Below, piece by piece: positions 50,693-59,444 of a stretch of 64,000 bases of DNA. The notes beneath the pieces are model-generated. The model did not search any database. It saw nothing but the letters and a program-made list of their open reading frames with translations, and was not told the DNA's origin. The position numbers and the translations under genes are program-made. Every line of letters begins with the position of its first letter. The stretch's first letter is position 1. The stretch lies in NCBI GenBank assembly GCA_017624855.1, contig JAGAMF010000005.1, forward strand, positions 62,001-126,000. The letters run 5' to 3'. The stretch is from Lachnospiraceae bacterium (GTDB lineage: Bacteria; Bacillota; Clostridia; Lachnospirales; Lachnospiraceae).

Positions 50693-51700
50693 TTAGAAGC
50701 CGTAGTCGGAATCAATAATGCCGAAATCTTTTCCTTTATAGTTCCAAACAGCTCTTCCGATGCCGTACTTATCAAATACGGAATGGATGTCTGCGAGCCA
50801 TCTCTTGGTGTCCTCCTTAGGCGCCAGTTCGATAACGCCATATTCACCGCAGTATAAGGGAACATTATATTTTTCAGCCACTTCCAGAGCTTCCGAGAAT
50901 AATTCTTCGAAAAACTGAGGGCCAACGGAAGTTAAGCGCTCGTTGTAAATGGCCGTTGTGCATTCCTTGGGAAAGGCTTTACTTTTTTCGCGTAACTCTT
51001 CCAGAGAAACAGGATAAGCCAGTTCAAAATCGGGAGTCATGTTTTCGACCCAATATGCTTTCTGGTGTGTAAAAATAATAGGGTCGTAGCAGTGGAAGTT
51101 ATAAACAATTTTATCATCGTAAGGTGCGTCCAAAAGTGCCACGCTGGTAACATTGTTGTAGTTTACGCCGCCGATGACAATATATGTATCCGGTGCGATG
51201 GCGCGGATATGTTCTACTGCCTTTTTCGCCACATCATTCCATGCCTTGTATACTTTTTTTAAAACAACCTCGTTTAAAAGTTCAAAAGCCACTGTGTCGG
51301 ATTCTTTGCCGAAGCGGGTTGCTATGGTTTCCCATAAGCGATAGAAACGCGCCTGTAAAGCCTCATCATAAAAGAACTTTTCTCTGTCCATATCCTTTAA
51401 AGGGTCAAAAGAATATCCGTATACTTCGTGTACGTCAATAATCATTTTAAGACCGTATTTCTTGCACCACGCCAGACAATCTTCGATGTGACCATAACCG
51501 CTTTCGATTACTTCGCCGGTTTCTGTTTCCAATACATTGTAATCTACGGGAACTCTTACATGGTCAAAACCCATTTCGGAAATTCTTTTGATATCCGCTT
51601 CCTGAATAAATGAATTAAAATGTTCTTCCGAATACACATCAAACTGTGAAATCCAACCGCCTAAATTAACACCTTTTAAATAACCTTCAAACTGTCTCAT
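50693..51700 (-). CDS. Cytoplasmic GH5 glycoside hydrolase
   Basis: The 335-residue enzyme has the GH5 barrel: KGVNLGGWIS at the start, HVRVPVDYN, IIDVHEV, acid/base Glu144 in FELLNEVV, NFHCYDP and nucleophile Glu286 in YCGEYGVIE. There is no signal peptide, so it acts on imported oligosaccharides, unlike the lipid-anchored GH5 at 17.2 kb. The layout is closer to exo-beta-1,3-glucanase and intracellular beta-glucosidase-type GH5 subfamilies than to secreted cellulases; substrate is unresolved. The divergent AraC-family gene is its likely regulator. GGAGGGTT precedes the start. Confidence 0.9.
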   Translation of the reverse strand: MRQFEGYLKGVNLGGWISQFDVYSEEHFNSFIQEADIKRISEMGFDHVRVPVDYNVLETETGEVIESGYGHIEDCLAWCKKYGLKMIIDVHEVYGYSFDPLKDMDREKFFYDEALQARFYRLWETIATRFGKESDTVAFELLNEVVLKKVYKAWNDVAKKAVEHIRAIAPDTYIVIGGVNYNNVTSVALLDAPYDDKIVYNFHCYDPIIFTHQKAYWVENMTPDFELAYPVSLEELREKSKAFPKECTTAIYNERLTSVGPQFFEELFSEALEVAEKYNVPLYCGEYGVIELAPKEDTKRWLADIHSVFDKYGIGRAVWNYKGKDFGIIDSDYGF

Positions 51701-51751
51701 TTTTTAACCCTCCAAATATAACTGCCAATTATTATAGCTTTGATAGCATGT

Positions 51752-51774
51752 ACTTTTTACAGACCGTAAAAAGT
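51752..51774. promoter_or_regulatory. Perfect inverted repeat between GH5 and AraC genes
   Basis: ACTTTTTAC-AGACC-GTAAAAAGT has nine-base arms. It lies in the 179-base divergent gap and is a candidate operator, though the short loop would also allow a hairpin. Confidence 0.5.
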
Positions 51775-51879
51775 TGTTGTTGTCTTGTTACATTTTTATG
51801 ATATACAAATTAAGGGCAGTGTGATACAATAAAACGGTCATTTATAAAATAATTCAAGCAATATAAAGGAAATGTTAAG

Positions 51880-52635
51880 ATGGAAGGTAATAACGAACAA
51901 AAAATGCTGGCGGAGCAGCAGTTTTTGAACCGGGAATATAATATTTCACATCCTACATATGATTCGGAATTGGCGTTTTATACAGCTGTTTCGGAGGGGA
52001 ATATTGAGCTTTTGGAAGAGCTTTATTCGGAGAATTCTTTTTATGACAAGGAGAGAGGTGTACTATCCGTTGACGCCGTTCGTAATTCCAGATATCACCT
52101 GATTGTATCCGTATCGCTGATTTGCAGATTTTGCATAGAAAAAGGGTTAGATGAACAGAAAGCATACGGATTAAGCGATGTTTATATCCGTAAAGCGGAT
52201 GAAACTTCTACCATTGGGCAACTGTCAAAACTGCATAGGAAAGTTGCATTTGAATTTGCCAATGAGATGATTCTGTTAAAGAAGAGTAATACGATTCCCA
52301 AGAATTTGAGGATCGCGTTGGATTATATATATGACCATCTTAACGAAAAAATCGACATTTTGGATATTGCGGATTATGTAGCAATCAGTGAGAGTCAGTT
52401 GCGTAGAGATTTTAAGAAATATTTGTCTATGACACCCTCTGCATTTATCAATCATAAAAAAATCGAATATGCCCAAAACAGATTGGTATATTCCGATATT
52501 TCTTATGTTGATTTGGCCAACGATTTGGGGTTTGCCTCTCACAGCCATTTTATCAAAATTTTTAAGCAATATGCAGGAATGACTCCGGCGGAATATCGTA
52601 ATAAAAAATACAGAAAGCATTTTATTGACGGATAA
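51880..52635 (+). CDS. AraC-family transcriptional regulator
   Basis: The 251-residue product has an N-terminal helical region (about 1-140, including FYTAVSEGNIELLEEL) and a C-terminal AraC double helix-turn-helix: DILDIADYVAISESQLRRDF then VDLANDLGFASHSHFIKIF and QYAGMTPAEYR. No sugar-binding cupin is obvious. Divergence from the cytoplasmic GH5 gene, with an inverted repeat between, suggests control of that gene. A ribosome binding site AAAGGAAATG is 9 bases upstream. Confidence 0.88.
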   Translation: MEGNNEQKMLAEQQFLNREYNISHPTYDSELAFYTAVSEGNIELLEELYSENSFYDKERGVLSVDAVRNSRYHLIVSVSLICRFCIEKGLDEQKAYGLSDVYIRKADETSTIGQLSKLHRKVAFEFANEMILLKKSNTIPKNLRIALDYIYDHLNEKIDILDIADYVAISESQLRRDFKKYLSMTPSAFINHKKIEYAQNRLVYSDISYVDLANDLGFASHSHFIKIFKQYAGMTPAEYRNKKYRKHFIDG

Positions 52636-52695
52636 AATGTTTTATAATAAAAAATAAGCAAGAATTTAAAGATAAGTGGGAAGGATGAAAACAAT

Positions 52696-53187
52696 ATGGT
52701 AACTCCCGAGAACGGAAAACGAATTTCCAAAGTTGATACATACTTAAATTGTGCGGAAGTTTTTGCTTACCGCAGCACCTGCATCAAAAGAAAGTACGGT
52801 GCGGTCATTGTAAAAGACGATGTGGTTATTTCCACCGGTTACAACGGTGCGCCAAGAGGGTTTGACAATTGTTGCGATTTGGGAGAATGTCCACGCATGG
52901 AGAGAGATATGCACCAGGGCGACGGCTACGGAATCTGTCGCGCGGTACATGCCGAGGCCAATGCACTTTTAAATTGTTCCAGACAGCAGACCATCGGAGC
53001 AGATTTGTATCTTACCGGTGTAAACCCGGGAGACAACACCATTCATAAGGCAAAACCCTGTCCGCTATGTGCCAGAACCATTATCCAGGCGGGAATCCGC
53101 AATGTGTATCTTCGCGTAGGCGACGGCGCGGACAATTATGAAGTAAAAGCCGCAACGGATTTGGAATGGGTACAAAAGAGTGAGTAA
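52696..53187 (+). CDS. dCMP deaminase (ComEB-like)
   Basis: The enzyme converts dCMP to dUMP for thymidylate synthesis. The 163-residue product carries zinc motifs HAEANALL and PCPLCART plus an extra zinc site in DNCCDLGECPR and the H of MHQGDGYGICRAVH, all typical of the dCMP deaminase branch of cytidine/deoxycytidylate deaminases. AAGGATG lies upstream of ATG 52696. It follows the AraC gene by 60 bases and has its own terminator after it. Confidence 0.93.
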   Translation: MVTPENGKRISKVDTYLNCAEVFAYRSTCIKRKYGAVIVKDDVVISTGYNGAPRGFDNCCDLGECPRMERDMHQGDGYGICRAVHAEANALLNCSRQQTIGADLYLTGVNPGDNTIHKAKPCPLCARTIIQAGIRNVYLRVGDGADNYEVKAATDLEWVQKSE

Positions 53188-53245
53188 ATGTCGAAAAATG
53201 TCGATGAGATTTTGTTGAAAAAGAGATAAAAAATATGTTAGCATC

Positions 53246-53275
53246 AAAGCACGCAAATCAAATGCGTGCTTTTTA
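53246..53275 (+). terminator. Terminator after the dCMP deaminase gene
   Basis: AAGCACGCA pairs exactly with TGCGTGCTT around 53247-53271, then T bases. Confidence 0.85.
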
Positions 53276-53396
53276 TATTGATGCATCAGAGAGGATGGAT
53301 TGTGTCAATACCGGTCTTTTTTATATTCATGGGCACTCGCCCGATTTTTTACCCTTTACAATGCAAAATTTAATTATGGACAGAAAGGAGCAAACA

Positions 53397-53786
53397 ATGT
53401 TTCTGACAGATGAACAGTATATACATGCGATAAGTCTGTACAACGAGGAAGCAGAGCCCTCGCCGCTGCTTACGAAATTGTCGGCATGGGCGGAGAAACA
53501 GTACGGAATCAAAGTGATTGATTATATTTGTGATAAAAGATTGGATGGCATGCTTAGGCTGGTGCCGGTACTTTGGGATGATAAAGAGGTCCGTACACTT
53601 ATGATGTTGGGAAATTATAATCCTGAGATTCAACATGCTTTTGCCAAGAAGTTTGCGGAGCTTTGCAGGAAATATGATATGCATGAAGGATATGCCAAGC
53701 CTAAGAATTTTTTTGTAGCGTATGAGACCTTGAAGGATGAGCCGGAGCGTCATGCTGTGCAGTCGACTGCGGAAGAAATTGCATAA
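53397..53786 (+). CDS. Small conserved-looking protein of unknown function
   Basis: The 129-residue soluble protein starts at ATG 53397 with AAAGGAG 6 bases upstream; the longer in-frame start at 53235 lies before the deaminase terminator and has no ribosome binding site. It is acidic and helical, with SPLLTKLSAWAEKQYGIKVIDY near the middle. No domain is recognised. No partner gene is close on the same strand. Confidence 0.65.
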   Translation: MFLTDEQYIHAISLYNEEAEPSPLLTKLSAWAEKQYGIKVIDYICDKRLDGMLRLVPVLWDDKEVRTLMMLGNYNPEIQHAFAKKFAELCRKYDMHEGYAKPKNFFVAYETLKDEPERHAVQSTAEEIA

Positions 53787-53869
53787 TAAAAGAGGGATTT
53801 TGCTTCAGGGTATGGAATGTTGAAGCTGTGTCCCTCTGTTTATATCATGAAAACATCATTAACGGAAGA

Positions 53870-54526
53870 TTATTTCAATTCTTCGATTCTGTCACGGATT
53901 ACATCTGCACTGGTGTATCCGCGAATGATAGCCATATCAAGATATTCATCCGCTGTTTCAAAGTCTCCGACCATAGCGTATGCAAGTGCTGCGTTGCCGT
54001 AAGCGACAGCAAGATTGGGATTTAATTCAATGGCCTTATTGAAACTTTCAATTGCATCTTCCGGGCGATTTTCAATAATGTATAAAGTGCCCAGTGAAGA
54101 GTGTAATTCTGCGTAATTCGGATCAATTTCCAAGGCCTGAAGATACAATTCCTTAGCGGTTTCATTATCGCCGCACTGTCTGTATGCGATTGCCAGATTT
54201 ACGACATAAGAAACTTCATCAGGGTCTTCGTCCACTGCATATTGGTAATATCCGATGGCCTCGTCACTTAAGCCCAATTCCCAGTAAGTGTGTGCGATAT
54301 AAGTATACAAGTCTCCGTTGGAATATTCATCTACGCCGTATTTTTCAGCCTCTTGCAGTTTCTCAAGGGCTGTGATGTAATCGCCGTCCAGATAGGCAGC
54401 AGCACCTTCTTCAAAATATGTATCGCCGGACTCTGGGAGAAACGGCAGCGTGCAGGCCGTCAGAAGAAACGACATGAAGAATGCGGCTAAAAGAGTAATA
54501 ATAAAATGTTTGTTCCGTAATTTCAT
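53870..54526 (-). CDS. TPR-repeat lipoprotein
   Basis: The 218-residue product has lipobox LLTAC and four or five TPR motifs in order, for example AAAYLDGDYITALEKLQEA, YTYIAHTYWELGLSDEAIGY, AIAYRQCGDNETAKELYLQA, SLGTLYIIENRPEDAIESF and GNAALAYAMVGDFETADEYL. TPR lipoproteins act as outside scaffolds for protein complexes. AAAGGAG lies upstream. It is a single gene with no partner evident. Confidence 0.88.
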   Translation of the reverse strand: MKLRNKHFIITLLAAFFMSFLLTACTLPFLPESGDTYFEEGAAAYLDGDYITALEKLQEAEKYGVDEYSNGDLYTYIAHTYWELGLSDEAIGYYQYAVDEDPDEVSYVVNLAIAYRQCGDNETAKELYLQALEIDPNYAELHSSLGTLYIIENRPEDAIESFNKAIELNPNLAVAYGNAALAYAMVGDFETADEYLDMAIIRGYTSADVIRDRIEELK

Positions 54527-54667
54527 TAAGATAGAATCTCCTTTATTTTTATTTCAATAAAAGTGTTATTTTTATGTTATAAAACAAGAGAATTGTATCA
54601 AAGATAAAGGCCTTGTGTCAATTTGAAATAATCATTGCGGATAAAATGGTAGGAGACTACAAACCGT

Positions 54668-54697
54668 TTGCTTATTACATGATAATAATGCTATAAT
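54668..54697 (+). promoter_or_regulatory. Promoter of the NhaC gene
   Basis: TTGCTT at 54668-54673 and TATAAT at 54692-54697 are 18 bases apart, about 37 bases before the start codon. Confidence 0.6.
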
Positions 54698-54733
54698 GCA
54701 ATAAGTTATATAAAACAAGAGAAGAGGTATTTT

Positions 54734-56077
54734 ATGAGTAACGAAACGAATCATGAAGCACCTAAGGGTAGGGCAATCGCCTTACTTCCTATCGGTGTGT
54801 TTTTGGTGCTTTTTTTAGGTATGGGTATTATTACCGGAGATTTTTATAAAACTCCCGCCATTGTGGCTTTCTTAATTGCATTGTGTGTGGCTTTTATACA
54901 GAATCGAAAGTTGCCTTTTAACGAGAAATTAAAAGTTATAGCAAAAGGCGTAGGGGATGAGAATATCATTACCATGTGTCTGATTTTCCTCTGTGCAGGT
55001 GCTTTTTCCGGTGCGGTAACCGCTTCCGGAGGCGTGGACAGTACCGTTAATCTGGGCTTGTCTGTTTTGCCGGCGCCCTTTGCGGTTATGGGGCTTTTTA
55101 TTATTGCATGTTTTATTTCGGTTTCTATGGGAACTTCCGTAGGAACGGTATCCGCATTAACCCTTATTGCGGTGGAAATCAGCAATAAAACCGGTTTTGC
55201 CATGGCTGTTTGCGTAGGTGCCGTAGTCTGCGGAGCCATGTTTGGAGATAACCTGTCCATGATTTCCGACACTACCATTGCGGCGGTAAAAACCCAGGGA
55301 TGCGAAATGAAGGACAAGTTTAAAGAAAACTTTTTAATTGTGCTTCCTGCCGCAATATTAACCGCTGTCATTTTCTTTCTTTTAACCCGTAACGGAAATT
55401 TTGAACAGGCAGAAAGTTATGCATACAATATTTGGAAAGTAATTCCCTATCTTTTTGTTTTGGTAGGTGCGTTAATCGGAATCAATGTATTTATTGTCTT
55501 AATCGGTGGTACAATTATGGCCTTGGTTGTAGGCGTTGCCACAGGCACTTTCCCTCTGTCCGATGTTTTTGTTGCCATTGGCGGCGGTATTATTAACGGC
55601 GAGAAAATCGGCGGTGTTATGGGAATGTATGATATTACGGTAATTTCCATTATTGTGGCTTGTATCGTTTCTCTGGTAAAAGAATTCGGCGGAATCCAGT
55701 TTGTCTTAAATTTGATTCGTCGCCTGGTAAAAGGACCCCGCGGTGCGGAAGTCGGCATTGCAAGTTTGGCTTTGGTGGTGGACGCCTGTACGGCAAACAA
55801 CACGGTAGCCATTGTTATGGCCGGTCCCATTGCCAAAGAAATTTCCGATGAATATGGCGTGGATCCGAAGCGTTCGGCATCCCTTTTGGATATTTTCAGT
55901 TCGGTGGGTCAGGGCTTAATTCCCTACGGCGCTCAGATTTTGACGGCAGCAGGACTTGCGGCAATTTCACCGGTAGAAATTATACCGTACCTGTGTTATC
56001 CCATTCTGATGGCAATCAGTGCCTTGATTTTTATCTTGTTGCGCAAGCGTACAAAGGGTGTAGAACAGACAAAATAA
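54734..56077 (+). CDS. NhaC-family Na+/H+ antiporter
   Basis: The 447-residue membrane protein has about eleven or twelve hydrophobic segments and the conserved VSMGTSVGTVSALT and GAMFGDNLSMISDTT motifs of the NhaC family, where Asp in GDN is the likely ion-binding residue. VDACTANNTVAIVMAGPIAK is the second-repeat equivalent. It would exchange Na+ for H+; some family members carry amino acids or dicarboxylates instead. AAGAGG precedes the start. Terminator follows. Confidence 0.88.
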   Translation: MSNETNHEAPKGRAIALLPIGVFLVLFLGMGIITGDFYKTPAIVAFLIALCVAFIQNRKLPFNEKLKVIAKGVGDENIITMCLIFLCAGAFSGAVTASGGVDSTVNLGLSVLPAPFAVMGLFIIACFISVSMGTSVGTVSALTLIAVEISNKTGFAMAVCVGAVVCGAMFGDNLSMISDTTIAAVKTQGCEMKDKFKENFLIVLPAAILTAVIFFLLTRNGNFEQAESYAYNIWKVIPYLFVLVGALIGINVFIVLIGGTIMALVVGVATGTFPLSDVFVAIGGGIINGEKIGGVMGMYDITVISIIVACIVSLVKEFGGIQFVLNLIRRLVKGPRGAEVGIASLALVVDACTANNTVAIVMAGPIAKEISDEYGVDPKRSASLLDIFSSVGQGLIPYGAQILTAAGLAAISPVEIIPYLCYPILMAISALIFILLRKRTKGVEQTK

Positions 56078-56096
56078 CAGATTTTAAGATAATGAA

Positions 56097-56124
56097 GGGG
56101 TGCAATAATGTTGCATCCCTTTTA
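56097..56124 (+). terminator. Terminator after the NhaC gene
   Basis: GGGGTGCAA at 56097-56105 pairs with TTGCATCCC at 56111-56119 (one G-T), then T bases. Confidence 0.8.
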
Positions 56125-56148
56125 TGCTGAAAAATCCATGTAAAAAAA

Positions 56149-56177
56149 TAGACAAGGATTATACAATCGTGTATAAT
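56149..56177 (+). promoter_or_regulatory. Promoter of the HD-GYP/chemoreceptor operon with overlapping palindrome
   Basis: TAGACA at 56149-56154 and TATAAT at 56172-56177 are 17 bases apart. ATTATAC-AATCGT-GTATAAT at 56158-56177 is a perfect inverted repeat covering the -10 box, a candidate operator. Confidence 0.65.
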
Positions 56178-56242
56178 ATATAGTGTTTTTATACATAAGA
56201 GATTACATGGCAATCAGTAGTATGGATTGAGAGGGAATCACA

Positions 56243-57451
56243 TTGAAAAGATTAAAAAAAATACCTGTGGGTGCGATTGTTTTATTGCTGTCCCTGATTA
56301 TATTGATTTTCAGTTGGTTTTATTTGGATGAGAAAGTACAAAAAGATTCCAGAGATCCGTTTGTTTTACAGTATAACGGAGGCAGAGACGATTCGACCCG
56401 CGTTACAATTCAGTTGAATGTTGCCAAAAGCTGGATTAATGATGAGGGTGGCGAAAATCAAACCGTGGGTGCCCAGTATGACGGTGTCATTACCAACGGT
56501 TATGCCAGCGATATTGAGAACTGGCAGTTGGTAATTACAATGCCGGAAGAAGGTGTTCTGGACAGTTCGTGGAACGGAACTTATTCATTGGACGGTAATC
56601 GCCTGGTTTTAATTCCGGATGAAAATACGGGAATCATTCCGGCAGAAGACGAAAAGACCTTTGGTTTTATTATGATATCCGATGAGTTGCTGAAATTTGA
56701 GAAGTTTGAATTTATCGGTTATCGTCAGACCGCTTATACGCAGTATCCTCTGTTTTGGGTGCTTGTGGTTTCGGCAGGAATATGGGTTGTATTTTTCCTG
56801 GTTTATTTGATTGTTTCGGTTCGTATGCGTGCGTATGAACGCCGAAGTGAGAAAGATGCCAAAATAATTACTCAGACCATGAAAACTTTCGCCGGCTTAA
56901 TTGATGCCAAGGATCCGTATACCAAGGGTCATTCCACAAGAGTGTCGATTTATGCGCAGGAATTGGGAAGAAGAATCGGTCTTAGCAAGGAAGAAGTCAG
57001 AAACTTAGGTTACATAGCTTTAATGCATGACTGTGGCAAAATCGGTGTTCCGGATCATGTACTTACCAAGCCGAAGCGTCTGGATGAGGATGAGCGTAAA
57101 ATTATTGAAGAGCATACCACCAAGGGCGGATATGTCTTGGAGAATTTTACCGCCATTGAAGGAATCAGAGACGGTGCGTTATACCATCATGAAAGATATG
57201 ACGGAAAGGGTTATCCGAAGGGATTGAAAGGTGTGGATATTCCCTTGTGCGCGAGAATTATTTGTGTGGCGGATGCTTACGATGCCATGAATTCAGACCG
57301 TTGTTATCGTCCGCGTCTGCCTCGGGAAAAGATTGTTAAGGAATTGGATGATAACGCAGGTACGCAGTTCGATCCCGATGTGGTAGCACATATGTTGTCT
57401 ATGTTAAGGGAAGGATTTTGTGATAATCCCACACAGAAGTGGGACAATTAA
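56243..57451 (+). CDS. HD-GYP c-di-GMP phosphodiesterase with CBM2-like outer domain
   Basis: The 402-residue protein has membrane segments at about 10-28 and 170-193. Between them, residues about 55-147 look like a CBM2 cellulose-binding fold: Trp64, ITNGYASDIENWQLVI (Trp94), SSWNG (Trp110), GNRLVLIPDENTGIIP and FGFIM follow the pattern of the CBM2-like module at the end of the cellulase at 17.2 kb. The cytoplasmic part is a complete HD-GYP domain with His262-Asp263, HDCGKIGVP and HHERYDGKGYP (315-325), which degrades c-di-GMP. The start is TTG 56243 with AGAGGGA upstream. A chemoreceptor gene follows in the same operon. Confidence 0.9.
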   Translation: MKRLKKIPVGAIVLLLSLIILIFSWFYLDEKVQKDSRDPFVLQYNGGRDDSTRVTIQLNVAKSWINDEGGENQTVGAQYDGVITNGYASDIENWQLVITMPEEGVLDSSWNGTYSLDGNRLVLIPDENTGIIPAEDEKTFGFIMISDELLKFEKFEFIGYRQTAYTQYPLFWVLVVSAGIWVVFFLVYLIVSVRMRAYERRSEKDAKIITQTMKTFAGLIDAKDPYTKGHSTRVSIYAQELGRRIGLSKEEVRNLGYIALMHDCGKIGVPDHVLTKPKRLDEDERKIIEEHTTKGGYVLENFTAIEGIRDGALYHHERYDGKGYPKGLKGVDIPLCARIICVADAYDAMNSDRCYRPRLPREKIVKELDDNAGTQFDPDVVAHMLSMLREGFCDNPTQKWDN

Positions 57452-57472
57452 AAACAAATGGGGGAAATAAAG

Positions 57473-58960
57473 ATGGGCAAGAGTATCGGCAAGACGAAAA
57501 GTCCTATGAACGACAATAAAATCTTCAGAGTAATGCTTACAATGGTATTCCTGATTTCCGGTGTTTTTCTGATTAAGAATTTAATCAGTAAAAGCTGGAC
57601 CGCAGCTTTGGCGGTAGGCGCATGTATCATTGCATTTGCGGTTATGGCGACTGTCATGAAGGTTTTAAAGATCAGAAAGAACATACAGAAATTCGGCATA
57701 AGCATTTGTATGATGTTGCTGGTTTTTGTAATCTCGCTTTTTAGCGGAAATTATTACAGCGATGATTTTTGTTTATATTTGGCGGTAATCGGTTTATCCG
57801 GTCTGTATTTACAACCGAAAATAACCATTGTACAGATGATTCTCGGTGATATTTTCCTGATTTTACAGTATGTAATCAATCCCGGAAAAGCGGATCCGTT
57901 AAGCCAGTTTATTATGTGTATGGTATGCTTTACCGCGGCGGCTTTCGTGGTGTACTTAACCATTAAGCGTGGTCAGGCATTTATTGAGTTGGGGCGTAAT
58001 CGTGCCGAGGAAGCAGAGCAACTGATTGACTCCATGAAGCAAATCGGCGGCGAATTACAGGAGAATTACGATAAGTCTTCCGAAAGAATCGACAATCTTC
58101 AGAATGCGAACCGTATGTTGGAATCCAGTGCCAATGAAATTACCCAGGGTTCCATCAACATAACTTTGGAAGCAAGAGAAGTAGAGGAAGTATGTGACGA
58201 TGTTCAGGAAAGAATGAAGATTACCGAAAGCGGTATGGGTTCTTTGAATGAAGAAGTCAGAGGCGTGGAAAGCTCACTTGCGGACAACAGAGAAAACATG
58301 ACTGCCATGTCAGAGCAGATGGGTTCCGTAAAGAGTGCTATTGAATCTGCGAATGAAGTATTTAATTTGTTGGAAGCACAGATTAAGGAAATTTACGCAG
58401 TTACCGAGCAGCTGAATAAAATTGCGGCAAGTACCAATATGCTTGCTTTAAATGCCTCTATTGAGGCGGCTCGCGCAGGACATTCCGGTGCAGGATTCGC
58501 GGTAGTTGCAACCAAGGTACAGGCGCTTGCGGTAGACAGTAACAGATGCTCCGGTGAAGTTGCGAATGTTGTAAAAGTGATGCAGCAGCGTATCGAAGAT
58601 ACCGTAACGGAGCTTGCGGAAAGTACAGCGGCAATTGACGATTCCATGCGTGTCATGAGCGAACTGGAAGACAGTTTCGATAAGCTTACTGCCAGATTTG
58701 AAGGCTTGTACGACAACATCGAAGAGCAGAACAACAACATTGCTCAGATGGATGAAATCTTCGGCGAGTTGAAGGTTAAGATTAACGGAATGAGCGAGTA
58801 TTCGGAAGAGAATCAGCGTTCTGTTGAGAATATGACAGAGGCTATGAATGTTTACCGTGACAGTATGGGTCAGGTTGTTGATGATGCAAAGCAGATTCAG
58901 GAATTATCCGTATCCATGCTTGATGTTACTCAGGAGTCGGAAGGTTTTGACGAGGAGTAA
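57473..58960 (+). CDS. Methyl-accepting chemotaxis protein with six-helix membrane input
   Basis: About 495 residues: five or six hydrophobic segments fill residues 15-165 with very short loops, then a coiled-coil signalling domain with hairpin STNMLALNASIEAARAGHSG. There is no HAMP domain or outer sensor, so it senses membrane state or works with another protein. Start ATG 57473 has GGGGGAAA upstream; ATG 57458 is an alternative. It follows the HD-GYP gene by 21 bases, so c-di-GMP turnover and chemotaxis are expressed together. Confidence 0.9.
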   Translation: MGKSIGKTKSPMNDNKIFRVMLTMVFLISGVFLIKNLISKSWTAALAVGACIIAFAVMATVMKVLKIRKNIQKFGISICMMLLVFVISLFSGNYYSDDFCLYLAVIGLSGLYLQPKITIVQMILGDIFLILQYVINPGKADPLSQFIMCMVCFTAAAFVVYLTIKRGQAFIELGRNRAEEAEQLIDSMKQIGGELQENYDKSSERIDNLQNANRMLESSANEITQGSINITLEAREVEEVCDDVQERMKITESGMGSLNEEVRGVESSLADNRENMTAMSEQMGSVKSAIESANEVFNLLEAQIKEIYAVTEQLNKIAASTNMLALNASIEAARAGHSGAGFAVVATKVQALAVDSNRCSGEVANVVKVMQQRIEDTVTELAESTAAIDDSMRVMSELEDSFDKLTARFEGLYDNIEEQNNNIAQMDEIFGELKVKINGMSEYSEENQRSVENMTEAMNVYRDSMGQVVDDAKQIQELSVSMLDVTQESEGFDEE

Positions 58961-59007
58961 TTAAACGGGTGTAAAATGTTTGTGATATACACAATATGCA
59001 TATAATA

Positions 59008-59041
59008 AAAACACTCACAGGATGACCGGTGAGTGTTTTTT
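59008..59041 (+). terminator. Terminator of the HD-GYP/chemoreceptor operon
   Basis: AACACTCAC at 59009-59017 pairs exactly with GTGAGTGTT at 59029-59037, then T bases. Confidence 0.9.
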
Positions 59042-59064
59042 AGAGAAAGAGAGGAAATAATAAA

Positions 59065-59367
59065 ATGGTAAAACACATTATTTTATGGCAGTTAAAAGAC
59101 GAGTTAAGCGCGGAGGAAAAAAGCACGGTAAAATTGGGAATTAAGGAAGGCTTGGAGAATCTTGCGGGCAAAATTCCCGGACTTTTGGATATTCATGTAC
59201 AGATTGAAGGCTTAGCTTCTTCCAATGCGGATGTTATGTTAGATTCTTCTTTTGAAAACGAAGAGGCATTAAAAGGCTACGCGGTACACCCTGAGCATGT
59301 GGCTGTGGCTGACGGTAAGGTAAGACCTTATACCAAGACCAGAGCATGCCTTGATTACGAAGTGTAA
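59065..59367 (+). CDS. Dabb (stress-responsive alpha/beta barrel) protein
   Basis: The 100-residue product is a single Dabb domain: MVKHIILWQLKD at the start, LENLAGKIPGLLDIHV in the middle, and HPEHVAVADGKVRPY near the end, with the usual His pattern. Such proteins form dimers; function is mostly unknown, and some are stress-induced. GAGAGGA precedes the start. It lies 77 bases before the flavodiiron gene. Confidence 0.9.
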   Translation: MVKHIILWQLKDELSAEEKSTVKLGIKEGLENLAGKIPGLLDIHVQIEGLASSNADVMLDSSFENEEALKGYAVHPEHVAVADGKVRPYTKTRACLDYEV

Positions 59368-59444
59368 TAGCAAAATTTGGCGTTTGCACGGAACCGGCGG
59401 ATAAGATAAAATGATTTTACAATGCTTGATGACGGAGGCTTAAA

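Noticed and set aside
53188-53229. Thirteen-codon ORF after the dCMP deaminase
   Set aside because: Its start touches the preceding stop codon but there is no ribosome binding site or recognisable pattern.
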